From Xiphias gladius (Eukaryota > Chordata > Actinopteri > Istiophoriformes > Xiphiidae), in NCBI RefSeq assembly GCF_016859285.1, contig NC_053413.1:23180001-23244000 (forward strand): a stretch of 64,000 bases of DNA. Direction: 5' to 3'. Below, piece by piece: positions 1 to 12,845 of this stretch. The translations under genes and the position numbers were made by a program. The notes under the pieces are model-generated. The model saw only the letters and a list, made by a program, of their open reading frames with translations, had not been told where the DNA came from and searched no databases. Every line of letters starts with the position of its first letter. Within the stretch, counting starts at the first letter, position 1.

Positions 1-125
1 CAGGCGTGCCCGCTGCTGCGGCCACGCGCGCGGGGCCCGTAAGCAGTGCTGCGTTCGGGAGCTTCATCCGAAGTAGGAATCGAGAGCATGTCAAGGCGCC
101 GGACGGAGCTTATGACAAAATAAAC
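1..125. other. CpG-rich edge of an unseen upstream unit
   Basis: The first ~110 bases are GC- and CpG-rich (a run of CGCGCG-type dinucleotides near 25-40), and the sequence then falls abruptly into A/T-rich DNA. One plus-strand frame is open from base 3 to a stop at 162-164, but its end runs through a poly-T tract and resembles no protein I know. It could be the end of an exon or a promoter edge of a gene lying to the left. I cannot decide which, and no function is assigned. Confidence 0.25.
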
Positions 126-1285
126 ATGAGGCAGTTTTTTTTGTTTTGTTTTTTTTGTTTTTAAAGGCAGGATGTGTTATCTAAATTTAAACAAAGGGCA
201 GACCCATGGCTAAAAAAAACAAACAAACAAACAAAAACAAAACAGATACAGAGTGGAATGGGAAAGAGTGGCCCCGCCATCACTCTGAAACTGACTGACA
301 GGTCTTTAAATAGCTACAAGAAACCAACACAAGAAGCCACTTTAGTCTAACTCATCATCGCATAGTGGAGAGAGATATTTGAAATTTCTGTCTAGATGTT
401 GTTACATGTTTTAAAGCCTTTGTAGCAACGGCTGCAAAAAACAAAACAAAACGAAAAAAAAACCTGACTATAGGCCAGAGTTTTGGCAGTTCTTGTGTGG
501 TTTATATGCGCAGCAACAGATTCACTAAAAGAAATCTAAAAAATTAACAAAAATAACCAAACAATCCATAATAACAAAAAACATGGCCACTTTACATGTG
601 GAATATAACTTATACACTTAATTATCATTGATCCCGACTTTTCTACTGTTGTGTCTCGTTATAATCTTTCCAGTCTTGATTTGCATTGTATCACGTTTTT
701 TATTTTATTTTTTTTTTTTTTTCCCCATTATGAAGCGTACGTGACAACTTCAGGAGTTTGTGCTGTAGGATTGCCCACAGGACCTGAAGGCAGCACCAGA
801 CCCCACCGTGCCCCCAACGTGCTCGTGTTGCTTTTGGTGCTGATGCAATCGCCCTGCTACGTGCGACCAATGAGTTCTTACGAAGCTTCCCAGATAATCC
901 TTAGTTGGGAAAAGGCAAAATTCAGCTTAAAAATGATCAATTTACACTGTTTCAAAAACGGTTCTCTGTTCAGTTTTCACGGTCCCGGGTCAAAAGTTAC
1001 CAGTAATTAGTACGGTATTGAGAAAATGTCCCCAGAAATGACTGTTGACTATCAATGTGTCACTTAAGTGGGTTAAAGAAGAGCAGCCGCTAAAATTACC
1101 ACCAGGTTTTCTGGCAAGTCACTCGTCCCAGTTCTCACAAGAGAGAACCAGAGAGATCAAGAGACCAGCTGGTCATCCTTCACATGTGTTGTTCAGTCTT
1201 CTCCCTGCTGATGTACAATTTCTACATCAGGTTTTTAATTAACTTGACACACTCATAACTCAGCAGTGTGGGATGTACTAGAGTG

Positions 1286-1316
<31 letters not shown>

Positions 1317-2203
1317 GTGGTGCAGCAGCAGCACAGAGAAGCCAGCGAGACATACCAGACATTAACCCTACTTGCACCTGTAGTAGAAAGGCAGTTGTTG
1401 CGCTAAAAGAAAAAACCAACATAGTGACCACTTTGCAAAATAGCTTTAATAGGCTGTAAGATGCAGTTGAACGCTCTGGGGGGTACAAAAAGTTATGTAG
1501 TTGACTTTGAGTTAAGCTCTTTTTGTCAAACGACTTTTTAACCTACTACCACTACTAACTAATACCGTTTTTGAGAGTGAACTTCCAGGCTAAACCGAAG
1601 ATTTTTCAGTTCTTGGCTCTGAAATGCCGTGTTTGCTCTCAGGCCTGAGGGTGGTGCCAGAGGAAAGGGCATGGCTTCATTAAAAGTAAAAGGTTTCATC
1701 CCACTGGGAGCATGGACGTGCTCAGCAAATGGGAGGTCAGCCTCCTTCGATGATGGACCGAAGAATGGAACTAGAGGAGAGCCCGCAGACAGGACTGAGA
1801 TGAGGAGAGGTCTCTGCTCGGAAAATTTCACTTTAGACTCAGCCACTGGACACTGAAGTACATTCACAGTAAATGTCATGAAAATCTGGCCATTACTGCT
1901 CAAGCTGGAATTTATGAACTGACTGTGGCACCTAGATGAAAGGTCAAAAGGTTCACCGAAATCACAAGGACTCACCCTCTCGGATACAACAGTCATCCGC
2001 ACTGAAATAACTGGCAACCTGGCCAGAATTTGGAGAGAGATCAACATCCAGACCGATGGTTTTTTATGTGTATAGTTTAGAATTATTTGTGTTTGTATGT
2101 ACAGGCATGCATGCAAACTTGTATGCATGCATTTCTGAGTATGTAAGTGTATCTAGCTGTGTCTGTGTGTATATATATATATATATATATATGTATGTTT
2201 ATT

Positions 2204-2253
<50 letters not shown>

Positions 2254-2996
2254 TTTCTGTGTGTGTGTGTGTGTGTGTTTGTGTGTGTTCCACGTACCTG
2301 CTGTGAAAGCAGCACAGAGCAGCCAGTGTTCTGGTCAACCCCGTGTTATGTAACAGCCGATTTGTATTCTCACAGTTGTCAGGGCCCTTTATCCTGGTGC
2401 ACCAGCCAAAACCTGCTGCTCTCACTCGAGTCACCAGTGCAAGAATTTTGCATTGCTAACCCAGAGCAGATACAAGCGACGTTTGCATGCATCTTCTGTA
2501 CTATCATTGTACTATCATTGTTGATTACTACAGCTCATATTACACACTACAGCCAGCAGTGTCCCAGTGGATGAGAAAACATCTGAAACTTTGGAATCGT
2601 TATGTTGCTCATAGTCTTTCTTGTTGCCATCTTCTAGTTGTTCTTTTAAGTTTGATTTTTCCTTTCCTTCCTGCATGTCGTACAGTTCCCTTCTTTATTA
2701 AGTGTAATATACAAAATCCTATTTTTTTTTCTCTCATTATAGCAGTTCCTTACTATCCACTAAGGTTCATGCATTTATTGCACATTTAAGATGCAGGACG
2801 CCAAATATCAGTTGTACATTCTTTCCTGCAGCTTTTCCGAGGCCTCAAACTCACTCAGTTTTCCTCCCTCTGTGTGCTGGATGCGTTTCACTGTGTCGTT
2901 GTAGGTGTGCATGCACTACGTTTAGCTATGGTGCATATCAAGTAACAGTAACTTAACCATGTTGTCAAGGAAACTTACCTTAATTGCAGAGGGACC

Positions 2997-3036
<40 letters not shown>

Positions 3037-3150
3037 ATATCCTGTTGTGAAGCACGGGACCTTAACACACCTGGATGATAAATATAGCCCACAGTATTTG
3101 TCAAACACACAAACACATAGTTACATTTCTATACTTGTGAGGACCCAACA

Positions 3151-3186
<36 letters not shown>

Positions 3187-4100
3187 GTCCTTCTGCAATT
3201 AAGATAAGTTATCATTTGTAATCTGCTGCCACCTGCTGGCTGAACTCTAACTTGCAGCCAGGGACAGAGAGGGGGGGGGGCTTTTTTCTTTTTATTTTCT
3301 GAATCAACAAACTTTTGCCCCTCTGCTCAATTCATCCACGACAGCAGTGGAGGCGGCAGAATGTGCCGCATCTCCCCCACAGGACCACCTGCATGCACGA
3401 TCAGGTCTACACATCACCTTTTTATTAACCTGTAATGTATTCAGCAGCTACGGTTTGTCAGAACTGCTGAAGAACTAGAGCCACAATAGAACTAAATATG
3501 AAAAAAAAGTAGTTGTATGGCAGTCATTTGAGGTGTTATTACATACAGTATTTATCTATCATTTACTATTTATTTATTGATCGAAACGACCCCGTTGTTT
3601 GATCGTGGCTCATGTACTGAGTTATAGTCTGTTCAGCGTGGATAATGAAAGGCTGATGAATAGCCGAGTCAATTACATAGTGATCGACGGCAAAACGTGG
3701 ATGTAGGCAAAAATGAATGGATGAACGAATGAAACAAAGACAGGCTGTAGAACAAATGCCAACTTCATAAATCCGCGATGCACTGAAAGTCGCAGCAGGC
3801 GGCTGAACTATTTGTGGCCCCCCCCCCCCCCGAGTTTTCACCTCGGTTTTCGGCCACCGAGACCGGCAGAGGAAGTGAGAGAGCGAGCAAAACAGCCAAT
3901 AAATATGCAAGCGACGGAAGCGAGAGCAAAATGAAAGGCTGGGAAGCGAGAGAAAGGGAGTTTTCTAAGGGATGAATTAAACGGAGGTAAATCCACCACT
4001 GCCACCGCTACTGCGAGCCAAGAGCACCGACTGACCCCAACACACACACACACACACACACACATGTGATGCCTGCAGTAACTCTCAACGCTCAGCGGCA
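126..4100. other. Non-coding stretch with A/T-rich DNA and microsatellites
   Basis: No exon with convincing splice sites and family resemblance was found on either strand. Positions 126-620 are A/T-rich with A-runs and T-runs, like a 3' UTR or intergenic DNA. Simple repeats are at 1288-1316 (GT), 2160-2289 (TA then GT, compound), 3000-3028 (CA), 3152-3184 (GT) and 4039-4064 (CA). Open frames here, such as the minus-strand one at 1559-2128, show no recognisable domain. Confidence 0.5.
2160..2289. repeat. Compound (TA)n-(GT)n microsatellite
   Basis: A pure TA run (about 2170-2192) is followed by an interrupted GT tract to about 2289. Alternating purine-pyrimidine DNA of this kind can adopt Z-form. 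It generates several spurious open frames of Cys-Val or His-Thr repeats on both strands. Confidence 0.95.
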
Positions 4101-4109
4101 CATGTCGGG

Positions 4110-5440
4110 GTTTCGAGAGACGGATCGCGTCCCTCATTTACATAGTCGATGCTTACAGTAAAACGTAGTCACAGGGAATTCCAGCAAATGATCGATGGCG
4201 CTGGGGAAACACGTGGCTGAATGCACGCATCCCCCTGACTCGGTGTCGCCCCGGCTTCCCCGCAGAGCCGGCGGACCCGTGCATATCGCGGCGGAGGCAG
4301 GGGAAGCTGCGTGGGTGTCTGCCGAGCGACACCGGTGGGCGCTCGCCTAGTCCGCACGGGGTCACAAACCGTGCTGCGGGCGACTGCGCCATCGGTGCGG
4401 GAAGGCACACGCAGCGTGAAGTGGAAGGCTGCGGGGCCGGTTACGCATAGCGATTCCTTCCGCCGTCCGGGTGCCATGACAGCAGACGCACAGTCACCCC
4501 CGCCGACAGAAAGTCGTGCCCCTGTGTGTGTGTGTGTGTGCGGGGTTATTGTAGTATACATAATCTAAACGGTGTGAAGTACACTCGCAGAGGTGGAGAT
4601 CTGGTTCAGCTGCATGCCGGACTTGTGTCGCTACAGTGTGAGGGGGCCCTGACAGCTGCCCGGCAGCACCGCCACTGTCCAGATCTCAGTCAGGTACTCG
4701 ACCACGATTTTTCTTCATGAGCTCAAAGCCCTGCCTGTAAAAGCAGTTGCACAATGTCTTCTGTCTCGTGTGTTAATCAGAGAGAGAAAGAGAGAGAGAG
4801 AGAGAGAGTTCTCTGGTTGTTTAACCGGGTGCTTCAGTTGTTTTTTTTGTTTTGTTTTTTAAATTAAGTGCTCTCTCCTTATCTTTCATGCCTCTGCCTC
4901 TCAGAGCAAAGAGAGCGTGTAGGGACAGTTTAAACACAGTGTGTTTCGCAGTGTGTGAAAAGGGGACGGCCAGTTTGGCTTGGGTCACCTATACTCGAGG
5001 CTGACTCCTCTGGAACTTCTCTTCCTTGCTGGGTGAAAAACGCAGACTGTTGCTTCGCCGAATGCAAGACCTTTCCTCTCGTGCAGCTCCAGAACGCACG
5101 CAGGTCAGCTGCAGTCTTTTGCAATGTGTTCTAGGCGAGGCCTCGACGAAGGAGGTGAGGTGACACGAGGTGATGGACAGTGCGAGCCTCCCTCTTCGCC
5201 GACCGGCTGGATCGGTGTGTCGGGCCCCACCGACACGTGGCGTCCCCATGTTGACGTGCACCTTCGCGACCACTCACGGAAAGCGCTACCGAGCACGCAC
5301 TCTCGCCCCCTTCCAGGTCCAAGGATGCTGCTCTCTGGCTAAACCTGACCTCTGCACGTTTATACAGCCTCCACCGTTCCTCACTTCCGTCACGGTGTAC
5401 TGTAGGCCCGGTACACCGTGAGGCCTTTTCCGAAGGCCCT
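4110..5440. promoter_or_regulatory. CpG-rich block, candidate promoter / 5' noncoding exon region of kcnj10
   Basis: This is the most GC- and CpG-rich block of the first 12 kb, dense in CGG, GCG and CCG between about 4190-4480 and 5010-5440. Mammalian KCNJ10 is known to have noncoding 5' exon(s). Here the coding exon begins directly at a splice acceptor (AG at 12844-12845), so an upstream noncoding exon is required. A good donor-like site (CAG|GTACTC) is near 4692-4698. Assignment to kcnj10 is inference. The block could instead be a promoter of a divergent gene or noncoding RNA. Confidence 0.35.
5391..5420. repeat. Perfect 10-bp inverted repeat in the CpG-rich block
   Basis: CACGGTGTAC at 5391-5400 and its exact reverse complement GTACACCGTG at 5411-5420 are separated by a 10-base loop. 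In RNA this would be a stable hairpin, and in DNA it is a dyad that could bind a dimeric factor. It sits at the 3' edge of the CpG-rich block. Confidence 0.8.
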
Positions 5441-5714
5441 TCCTGAACCTTGCACCGGGCATACTCATAGGGACTTTTCAGCACATTTGAGCATGGTCTT
5501 CATCGACTCCATCCACCCCCCCCCTCCCCCAATTAAATAATGCTTTGTCACCCTCTCCAGAGGCAGAATTAGGAGCGGTATTCACCTCACGGATGTTCCT
5601 CTTTATGTGTTTGAGCTTAACAGGACGCTCCGTACAGACGCTCTTGGACACAGCAAATGCCCGGGCACAGGCGTTATGAATAGAGGGCTCTGTGGTTCCC
5701 CCGAAAAGAGTGTT

Positions 5715-5751
<37 letters not shown>

Positions 5752-8192
5752 TTGCTGCAGGGGGTGGTTTGCTGGGGCTGTTTGTTGTTTGCGTGTGTGT
5801 GCGCGTGCCTGAGTGCATTTGTGGAGAATGTGCATGCGAGGCCCCAAACATGTGCACGTATCGTGTTCACTCCTTTGGATGTTGCGCACTCAGTTGGGAC
5901 GTGAGGGAGTTATACAACAACAAATGCAGCAAAACATTTATTGAAAAAAAAAAGTAATATTTAGAACCTCAGTCTTTCAGGCCAATTTTGAAGGTTTTAA
6001 CGTGATGCATTTGTGGTCACTTGCATTATTCTGATAGTGAATTGAGACTGGGGGGGGGGGAGTGGCGATCAGTTATTACAGCAATTACACAGACGTGAGC
6101 AGGACACAACAGGAATTCAGGAGTGAGGGAGAGAGAGAGAGACCTCTTATAAAGCCAAGTCCTGTCTCTTTGGGAAGAATTTGCGAGCAGTGAGACCGGG
6201 CTCTGGGTCAGAAACAGGAGCCCGATGAGCCAGTGACTGTATCTATAATTCTCCTTAATGGTATATCAATGTCAAGGGTAGCAGCCCGTTGAAGTTATTC
6301 TTCCTGCAGAATTACAGTCCCAGTTGTGTCCTGTGAGAATGCGTATGACAACAAAGCAGACATGTGGACGAAAGGCTGAGGCTCTGGGCTCCTAACTCTT
6401 CTCTGTACGGGTCAATTAGATTGCAATCCCTTCTGAAAAGGTAAGCAATTTATTTCTCAACAGATTGCAATGCAAATATCTTAAAAACAAATAAAATATT
6501 CTGTATGCAACAAAATTGATTTGTTTCCTAAATTAAGAAATGAAAAATCCTGGCATGTCTCATACTGTTAAGGTAAGTTTTCTCATTTGCGCCTACCTGT
6601 ATAATGACCCATCCGGAAAGGAAATGTGCATATTCTAGTACAGACTTATGGCTCTGACTTGTTCAATTATGTTATATGTTTCATTTATTCTCAACTAATA
6701 TATGCATTTACATATCTATTTACATGCATTATTTCCACTGGTAATTGTTATATTTCACCGGTTAAAAAAACAGTATAAACTATAAAAAAAATTCTCATAA
6801 CAAAACAAAAAATAAAATAAAAGGATTTCAAATTTGGCCAACTTATCAAATTTACAATATTGTTCATTTTTTTAGGCTCACACAAATCTGTAACTCGTAA
6901 ATACATGAAAGTAAGTTGAACAATAACAATATTAATGATTAAGTTTATTGATGAAAACATCATGGAATTTGATAAAGTTTGAAGCCGTCCTGTAAACAAT
7001 CCTCTAAGGTTATTTAATGCGGAGGCCCCTGTAGAGTTTGGTGCAAAGTCTCAAAGGATTCACGTCCACATGTGATCCACATCTGGCCATTCAGAAATGT
7101 AAGGAAGCTGAGTTCATGGAAAACGAAAATATCTGGTCAGCGTTCACATCCGATCCGAGCATTTGATTTCAGAGCATCTGATATGACAAATATTGTCACT
7201 CTGTTCATCCCAACATTGTGAAAGACACAGGGTATGTGTTCTTGAAATGCTTTAAAGTTCGAAAATAAGCTTTAAAAGTTATGGATTAAAAAAAACAAAA
7301 CAGTTACCAATGAGTCAGATGGAGGCATTGCTTGGTACACGCAGACAATATAGGGCTTAGCACTCTCTAGCAGTAATGTGAGAAAATAGGAAAAGTTAGA
7401 AGCTAAGACCAAAAATATTATTTTATCACTGAGATGTTGGAGAAAAACAAGAGAAATTAGTCATAAAGCTTTACTGTTTTTATCTCTAATGATTTTGAAC
7501 ATTCAGAGTGTATTTTAATCTTCAAATTAAATCAGTCAATCCATCAAGAAGGTATTTATGCTTCCCTAAGAACCTCATGCTCTCTTAACTTATATGAGTC
7601 TACTGTTTTGAACAGTTTACGGTGAATCGACTGATTTCTGCGAGCTATCGTGTAATTATCCAAGTTCAGGGCGTCGGTAGAGTGTGAGTGGCGTGTTATA
7701 TCTTGGGTATCCGTCGACCAGCTGATTAGGAACAGGCACTGAAGAAACCTGACTCATGAACTATAGAAAGTCAGTAAAGGAGGAGGAAAAAGAGACGGAA
7801 ACAGGGAGATGGGGGGGTACAGAGGCTGTTCAACAATTGTTTACACATTAAGCGACAGAAATTGATTTGTCGGGCTTCTCTTCTCTTTAAGTAAATCTCA
7901 CCTTCTCTGGGCGAATTATGTGATTCTGTTGATGCTGATAAATAAATTATTCGAAGGGAAAGAAGGAAAGAAAGAGAATGAGATATTAAGGAAGGTAAGA
8001 ACGAAACAAACTGGAGGGTGTGTGTGTGTGTGTGTGTGTGTGTGGGAGAGAGAGAGAGGGGGGAGACAGTGAGGGAGAGATGGAGGGGGATTACTCCTCA
8101 CTCCAGAATACTAACGAGGGCCTTTTGTCACAGATCTCTTTCTCTCTCCCTTCCTCTCTTCAGTTCTCTCGTTTTTCCTTTCACTCATCTCT

Positions 8193-8235
<43 letters not shown>

Positions 8236-8421
8236 GCACACACAAATGCACATATAATTGTACACTCTCTTTCAAATAATTACACACAAACACATACAAA
8301 ATCACACATGTACGCCTACAGTCACACAGAAATACGCATGTAATTGCAATCCCACTCTCACATGATCACACACACACTCTCAGTCTCTCTCTCTCTCTTT
8401 CTCTCTTTCTCTCTCTATCAC

Positions 8422-8476
<55 letters not shown>

Positions 8477-8883
8477 GATGGGCACAGAGTCGTTTTTGTC
8501 AATGGCGTCTTTTGTTTCTTTTATCTTAGCTCCAAACAAAGCATTCCTGTGTACACAGAGGAGAGAGAGAAGGAAGGAGAGAGAAAGAGGAAAGTAGAAA
8601 GAGAGAGAGAGAGAGAGAGAGGGAGATCAGGAAAACGTTGAGCGCTTCTTTTGTTTGGCAAAAGAAAAAGTTTTGATTCAGTTTTTGGATTCGGCTTCCC
8701 GAGGCCGGGCGGTACAGTAAAGTTGTCGTGTTGCCATGGAGATGGAATACATCCTACTGGAGAGGTGGGTCAGAAATATTTCCCCGTTTTCACTCTCATT
8801 TACTCCCATTTACTCCCATTTACTCCATTATTATTCATCCGATATACCTGCCCTGGGATTTGTGTTTTTTCCAGGACGTGAGA

Positions 8884-8919
<36 letters not shown>

Positions 8920-9090
8920 CACAGAAGATGGGGTGAGAGGGCGATGCAGAGTTGAAAGAGTGAAGTTATCAATGGTGTCATTGTGATTGTGAAGCTTTTG
9001 AGGGCCTCACCCTTGCAGAATCACAAAAGTGTGATGTAATCAAAGCTGATTGATTGCATAATTAATGATCAGCATTGCAGGGAGGCTATT
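5441..9090. other. Non-coding stretch with microsatellites
   Basis: No supported exon. It contains GT/TG arrays (5709-5752, 8017-8043, 8888-8918), CA arrays (about 8195-8244 and 8425-8474), a GA-rich stretch (8560-8625), and an A/T-rich stretch (6440-6960). If the promoter is at 4-5 kb, this is the large first intron of kcnj10; otherwise it is intergenic. Confidence 0.5.
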
Positions 9091-9097
9091 TTGATTT

Positions 9098-9345
9098 ACG
9101 CTACATGGCCAAAAATATACGGACACCTTCTGCTTTTGGTCGAGGGATGTTTTTCGCAGTTTGAGCGAGGTGCTTTAGGTCCAAATAAGGGAAGCCGGAA
9201 TAATGTTTTTGCCCACCTGCACAAAGCGAGGTCCATAGAGAAGTGGTTTTTTTTTTCACATTTGGTGCGGAAGAACTTGCCTGGTCTGCCAAGAGCCCTG
9301 ACCTCAACCCCGTCCAACATCTTTAGGATGAACTGAAATGCTGAC
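9098..9345 (+). mobile_element. Degraded Tc1/mariner-type transposon fragment
   Basis: It opens with the fish-repeat start 'acatggccaaaaatat' and runs into the coding remnant of a Tc1-like transposase. In the frame starting at 9282 the codons read WSAKSPDLNPVQHL, then a stop, then DEL. This corresponds to the well-known SPDLNPIEHLWDEL region around the second Asp and the Glu of the DD34E catalytic triad. The Glu of IEH is Gln and the Trp codon is a stop, and the middle of the element is deleted. It is an inactive fossil with no complete ORF. Confidence 0.75.
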
Positions 9346-9439
9346 TGCGAACCAAGGCTTAATTTTGGGAAGTAACTAAATACGCTCACTGAAGTAAAAA
9401 AAAAAAGATTAGATATAAGATCCAAAAATGAATATAAAT

Positions 9440-9556
9440 TTGTTTAGCTGAACTTTGTTTTTCTTCTTTCCTCTCCTATCCATCTCACAACCCCTCAGAT
9501 TTATCTAGTGACCCTTTGGAAGGAACCCGACCTCTAGGTTGGGAACCACTGGACTA
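9440..9556 (-). mobile_element. Short hAT-like nonautonomous element fragment
   Basis: Read on the minus strand it starts GTGGTTCCCAAC and continues through a region reading 'ctagataaatctgagggg' and 'gaggaaagaagaaaaac'. The same order of words occurs on the plus strand at about 54364-54480, so the two are copies of one dispersed family. The GTGGTTCCCAAC terminus is typical of fish hAT-type MITEs. The family name is inferred from memory of such ends, not from a search. Confidence 0.5.
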
Positions 9557-12500
9557 AACCAGCTACCATTACCTACCATAACCAGTTTTTGAAACTAGCT
9601 CAAACTCAACCAGGTGCAACAGTAAAATCCCATTTAAGCATCAATTAATAGTATTATCAGTCGAATAATGTAATATATAAAATTGTTTGCAGAATGTGTA
9701 CTTTTATTTTTTTATAATTTAAGTGCATTCTGTTGATAATTTTTTTTTGATTTTTTGAATGCAGGCCCTTTGCTTGTAAGGAAGTATTTGTACTGGTACT
9801 TAGGTAAAGGATCTGAGAACCTCATCAATGCTTGACTTCACCAGTGCTTTAGTAGCTGATTGGGATCAGATCTCAGCGGACAGCTCAACACAAAAACCTT
9901 ATCTAGACAAACATCTGAGTTTCAGACAAAGATTTTTTATTTTTTTTTCTATTTACCTAAATTGACTCATTCAAGTTTCTCCTCTCTCCTTCGGCTCCCA
10001 AATGAGACTCCTTGTGGACGGTTTGTTGGGTTAATGCAGCGCATCTTCATCCTAATTCTACTCTTCTTTCTCTTCCCTTTCCTCCTCCTTGTCTTCCTCT
10101 TTTGTGGGTCATCCTCTCTCCACTGGCCTACATGATTTGTCGGACGTAAGTGAGCGTGTCAAGTGTGTGGAGATACAGTAACTGTCTGTCTGTGTGTGAT
10201 GGGGTGGACCGGAAATGTTCTGACGGGGGCACACATTCATACAAACGTGCCACAGCGTAAAGCATTAAAAACACATGTATTACTGTATCCCACATCTCAT
10301 CAAATGATTTGAGTCTGTAACACCAGTTCCCCTGGTCTGGCCAAATATGTCATTAAAGACTGTGAAGAGACCAACTGAATAGGAAATGCTTTTATTGTTG
10401 CTGTTCACCCTTCCCATCAAGTGCTTTGTCCTGTAATCGAGTCCTACAGCCATGCCCGCAGATGTGTGAGGCGGTTGTCCTTGTAAAAAAAAAAACAACC
10501 GTGAAAAAAAGGTTTTGTCTAATTTTTAGCACTCACGGTCAATTAAAATACAAAAGTGCTGGTGGTTATCATGCCGACAGGCTCACGAGGACAATGCTGA
10601 TATGCTGCTAAAGTAAATTTATTGGGGAAATTTAAAATTTGACCTGAAGACGGTGCCAAGGGAATAATCAGGGGATCACCAAAGTCATTAGGAATCAGCA
10701 TCCGGGGGCCATGAATGTCTGTATAAAATTTCCCTCTACCAACATGGTGGACACACTGACTCATCAAACAGATTAGGCCATCCCTGGAGCCTTGCCTCTA
10801 GTGCAGCTAAAAACCTTTTCACTTGTTTACACATCTTTAATGACATATTTTATCGAAAGAGCCGCTAGTATTGTTCGGGTCTGACACAAACTTTTTTGCT
10901 TTTTTGTCCGACCTCAGTCTTTACTTGTGACCGTTTTCCCTTGTGGTTTTGATTTTTGATGCATGACGTTTTATTCAGTGGTTCTCAAACCAGTGGTTCA
11001 AAGGTTACAGCAAGGCAATAACTCCCAGGCAATAAACACCTGAGAAATGTGTTTTTGAAGTACTGTGAAAAAGAAAGAAAGAAGTCTCGTCATTAGCTGT
11101 ATATTCTAGAGAAACATAGGTTTACAAATGTGGTAACCACTTCATATTTTTCCGACTATGTATCAGGAAATTCTTCTCCTTCCTCTAACAGCTACTACAA
11201 AGAACTGTCAAAATCGTTTGAGAAGCTCAACATTTGTGGAATCGCAACATATTTTCCCATGACAAGATGGCTGCTTGGTAGCTAATGTCACTTCTTTTTA
11301 ATGTGAATCTTCATGATCCTTCCAATGAAGGCAAACTAAAGACCTCAGTATACTTCAAGCAAACCGACCAGCGTCTGAAACTCCCTTCCTCCTCTCCGTT
11401 TCTACGCTGTGAGAGGCAGGGCCAAAAACCAAAAAAACACAACCAGCGGCCTACTTCGCATAGCGAGGGACCAAGTATGCAGAGGTGGGGAATCAGGTAG
11501 GGTTTGGACTTCTCTTAAGCTCTCCTCTTTCATTCTTCACACAGTAACCTATGTCAAAATGTTTTTACAACACCGTGATTGCCCTTAAGGGGAAATTGTC
11601 CAACAAATGTGCATCATTATTTGCATTTTAACAATTTATCGTGTCTCGCCCATCTCTGTGATGGCAGGCTTTTTGGCCCTGCCCTTCGACTGCGGTCATT
11701 TGGAACAGCTGTAATAACTTTTGCCGTCAGACATGGTGAGACGGCTCCTCGTACAGTACCACCTGGTTTGTTTTAAGCATACTGAGACCATAATGCTTGA
11801 AGACAGCTATGCTTTGGCGTTGTTTGCCTCGATTTAGAGTCCTCGTAGGGTGTGAGAATAAGCTGTGGTGGTCCTTCTGACTCCAAACTCCTGACAAGAC
11901 GGCTTTGAGCACAATCCTAAAAATCTGCCGGCTTCAGAAACACTTCTGAAATCATGACATGAGCCAAAAGATTGAGAACCACACACACAGTACACCCAAA
12001 CAGGTGTTTTACTTATTAGATGATTATCCCTCCTCTTTGGACTATGTACCTGGGCTGAATACCTGGTAGTGTAATCACAGTATTTACACAAAATACTTGG
12101 CCAAATCTAGTCCTTATTCCCAGGAAAAATACCTGCCAGAACCCAGATTTTTTTTTTTTTTTTTTAATTCTCTCAAGTTGAGTGCGATGTAATGGGAGTG
12201 TGTCTGGGGGCCAATTTATGAGATTCAAGTCCACATGATTGCATTTACTGTACGCACGGTACAATTTGGCGTTGAGTTGAGAAACCTCAGTAAGCTCCCC
12301 ATACTTTCCGCCAAATTTCAACAGAAAAATTTGCCCAAAAAAATCCAAAACACTTGCATGGGTGTGCAAGCCCTTTCAGGTTTGTTTTGACTTGTTTTGC
12401 TGATTAAAAACTGTGGTTTCCTGCTTTGTAATTTAAATTAACAGTTTGATATTAACTTGTCTGCTAGGTGTTTTATTTTATTTTTCGTACATATTTTGAA

Positions 12501-12845
12501 AATAAACAGTTATATGAGGCTTGCTTTTGAGATCAATTTCCCCTGGGAATGAGAGCAGGTGGCTGCAGGGGAAATTGCTGTCATTTTGGGCAGTTTCTAG
12601 ATTTCCCCGCATATAATACAGGAAGTCAGCATCATTATTGTCAAATCATGCTGATGTTGTGAATATTGTAAGATATTAAAAAATGTTTATCTATCCATCC
12701 AGCTTTTTTTTTTTTCACTAATTTTATGTAAAGACCTCCCATTCCACTCCAAACTAATCTCAAATGAGCCTAATAACAACACTGGCCATTTAAAAAAAGA
12801 TAATCTGAGAAATTAATTTAACTCCTGTTTTTTGTCATTCACTAG
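9557..12845. other. Non-coding stretch upstream of the kcnj10 coding exons
   Basis: No supported coding exon. A/T-rich with T- and A-runs. It ends in a polypyrimidine-like stretch and an AG (12844-12845) directly before the kcnj10 start codon, which I read as the acceptor of the intron following a noncoding first exon. Confidence 0.5.
10978..11982. mobile_element. Possible ~1 kb nonautonomous DNA transposon
   Basis: GTGGTTCTCAA at 10978-10988 is exactly inverted as TTGAGAACCAC at 11972-11982, a terminal-inverted-repeat arrangement of hAT type. I found no convincing 8-bp target duplication and no transposase remnant inside, so the pairing of the two ends may be chance or may join ends of two different insertions. 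Confidence 0.3.

Noticed and set aside
3-164. Open plus-strand frame at the window start as the end of a coding exon
   Set aside because: The last third is encoded by a poly-T tract and the residues match no family I recognise; kept only as a CpG-rich edge.
1559-2128. Minus-strand open frame of 189 codons
   Set aside because: No recognisable domain or motif. It starts in a TG/TA-rich region and has no supporting splice or promoter signals; compatible with chance.
8018-8529. Several open frames rich in Cys-Val or His-Thr
   Set aside because: They are translations of CA/TG microsatellites.
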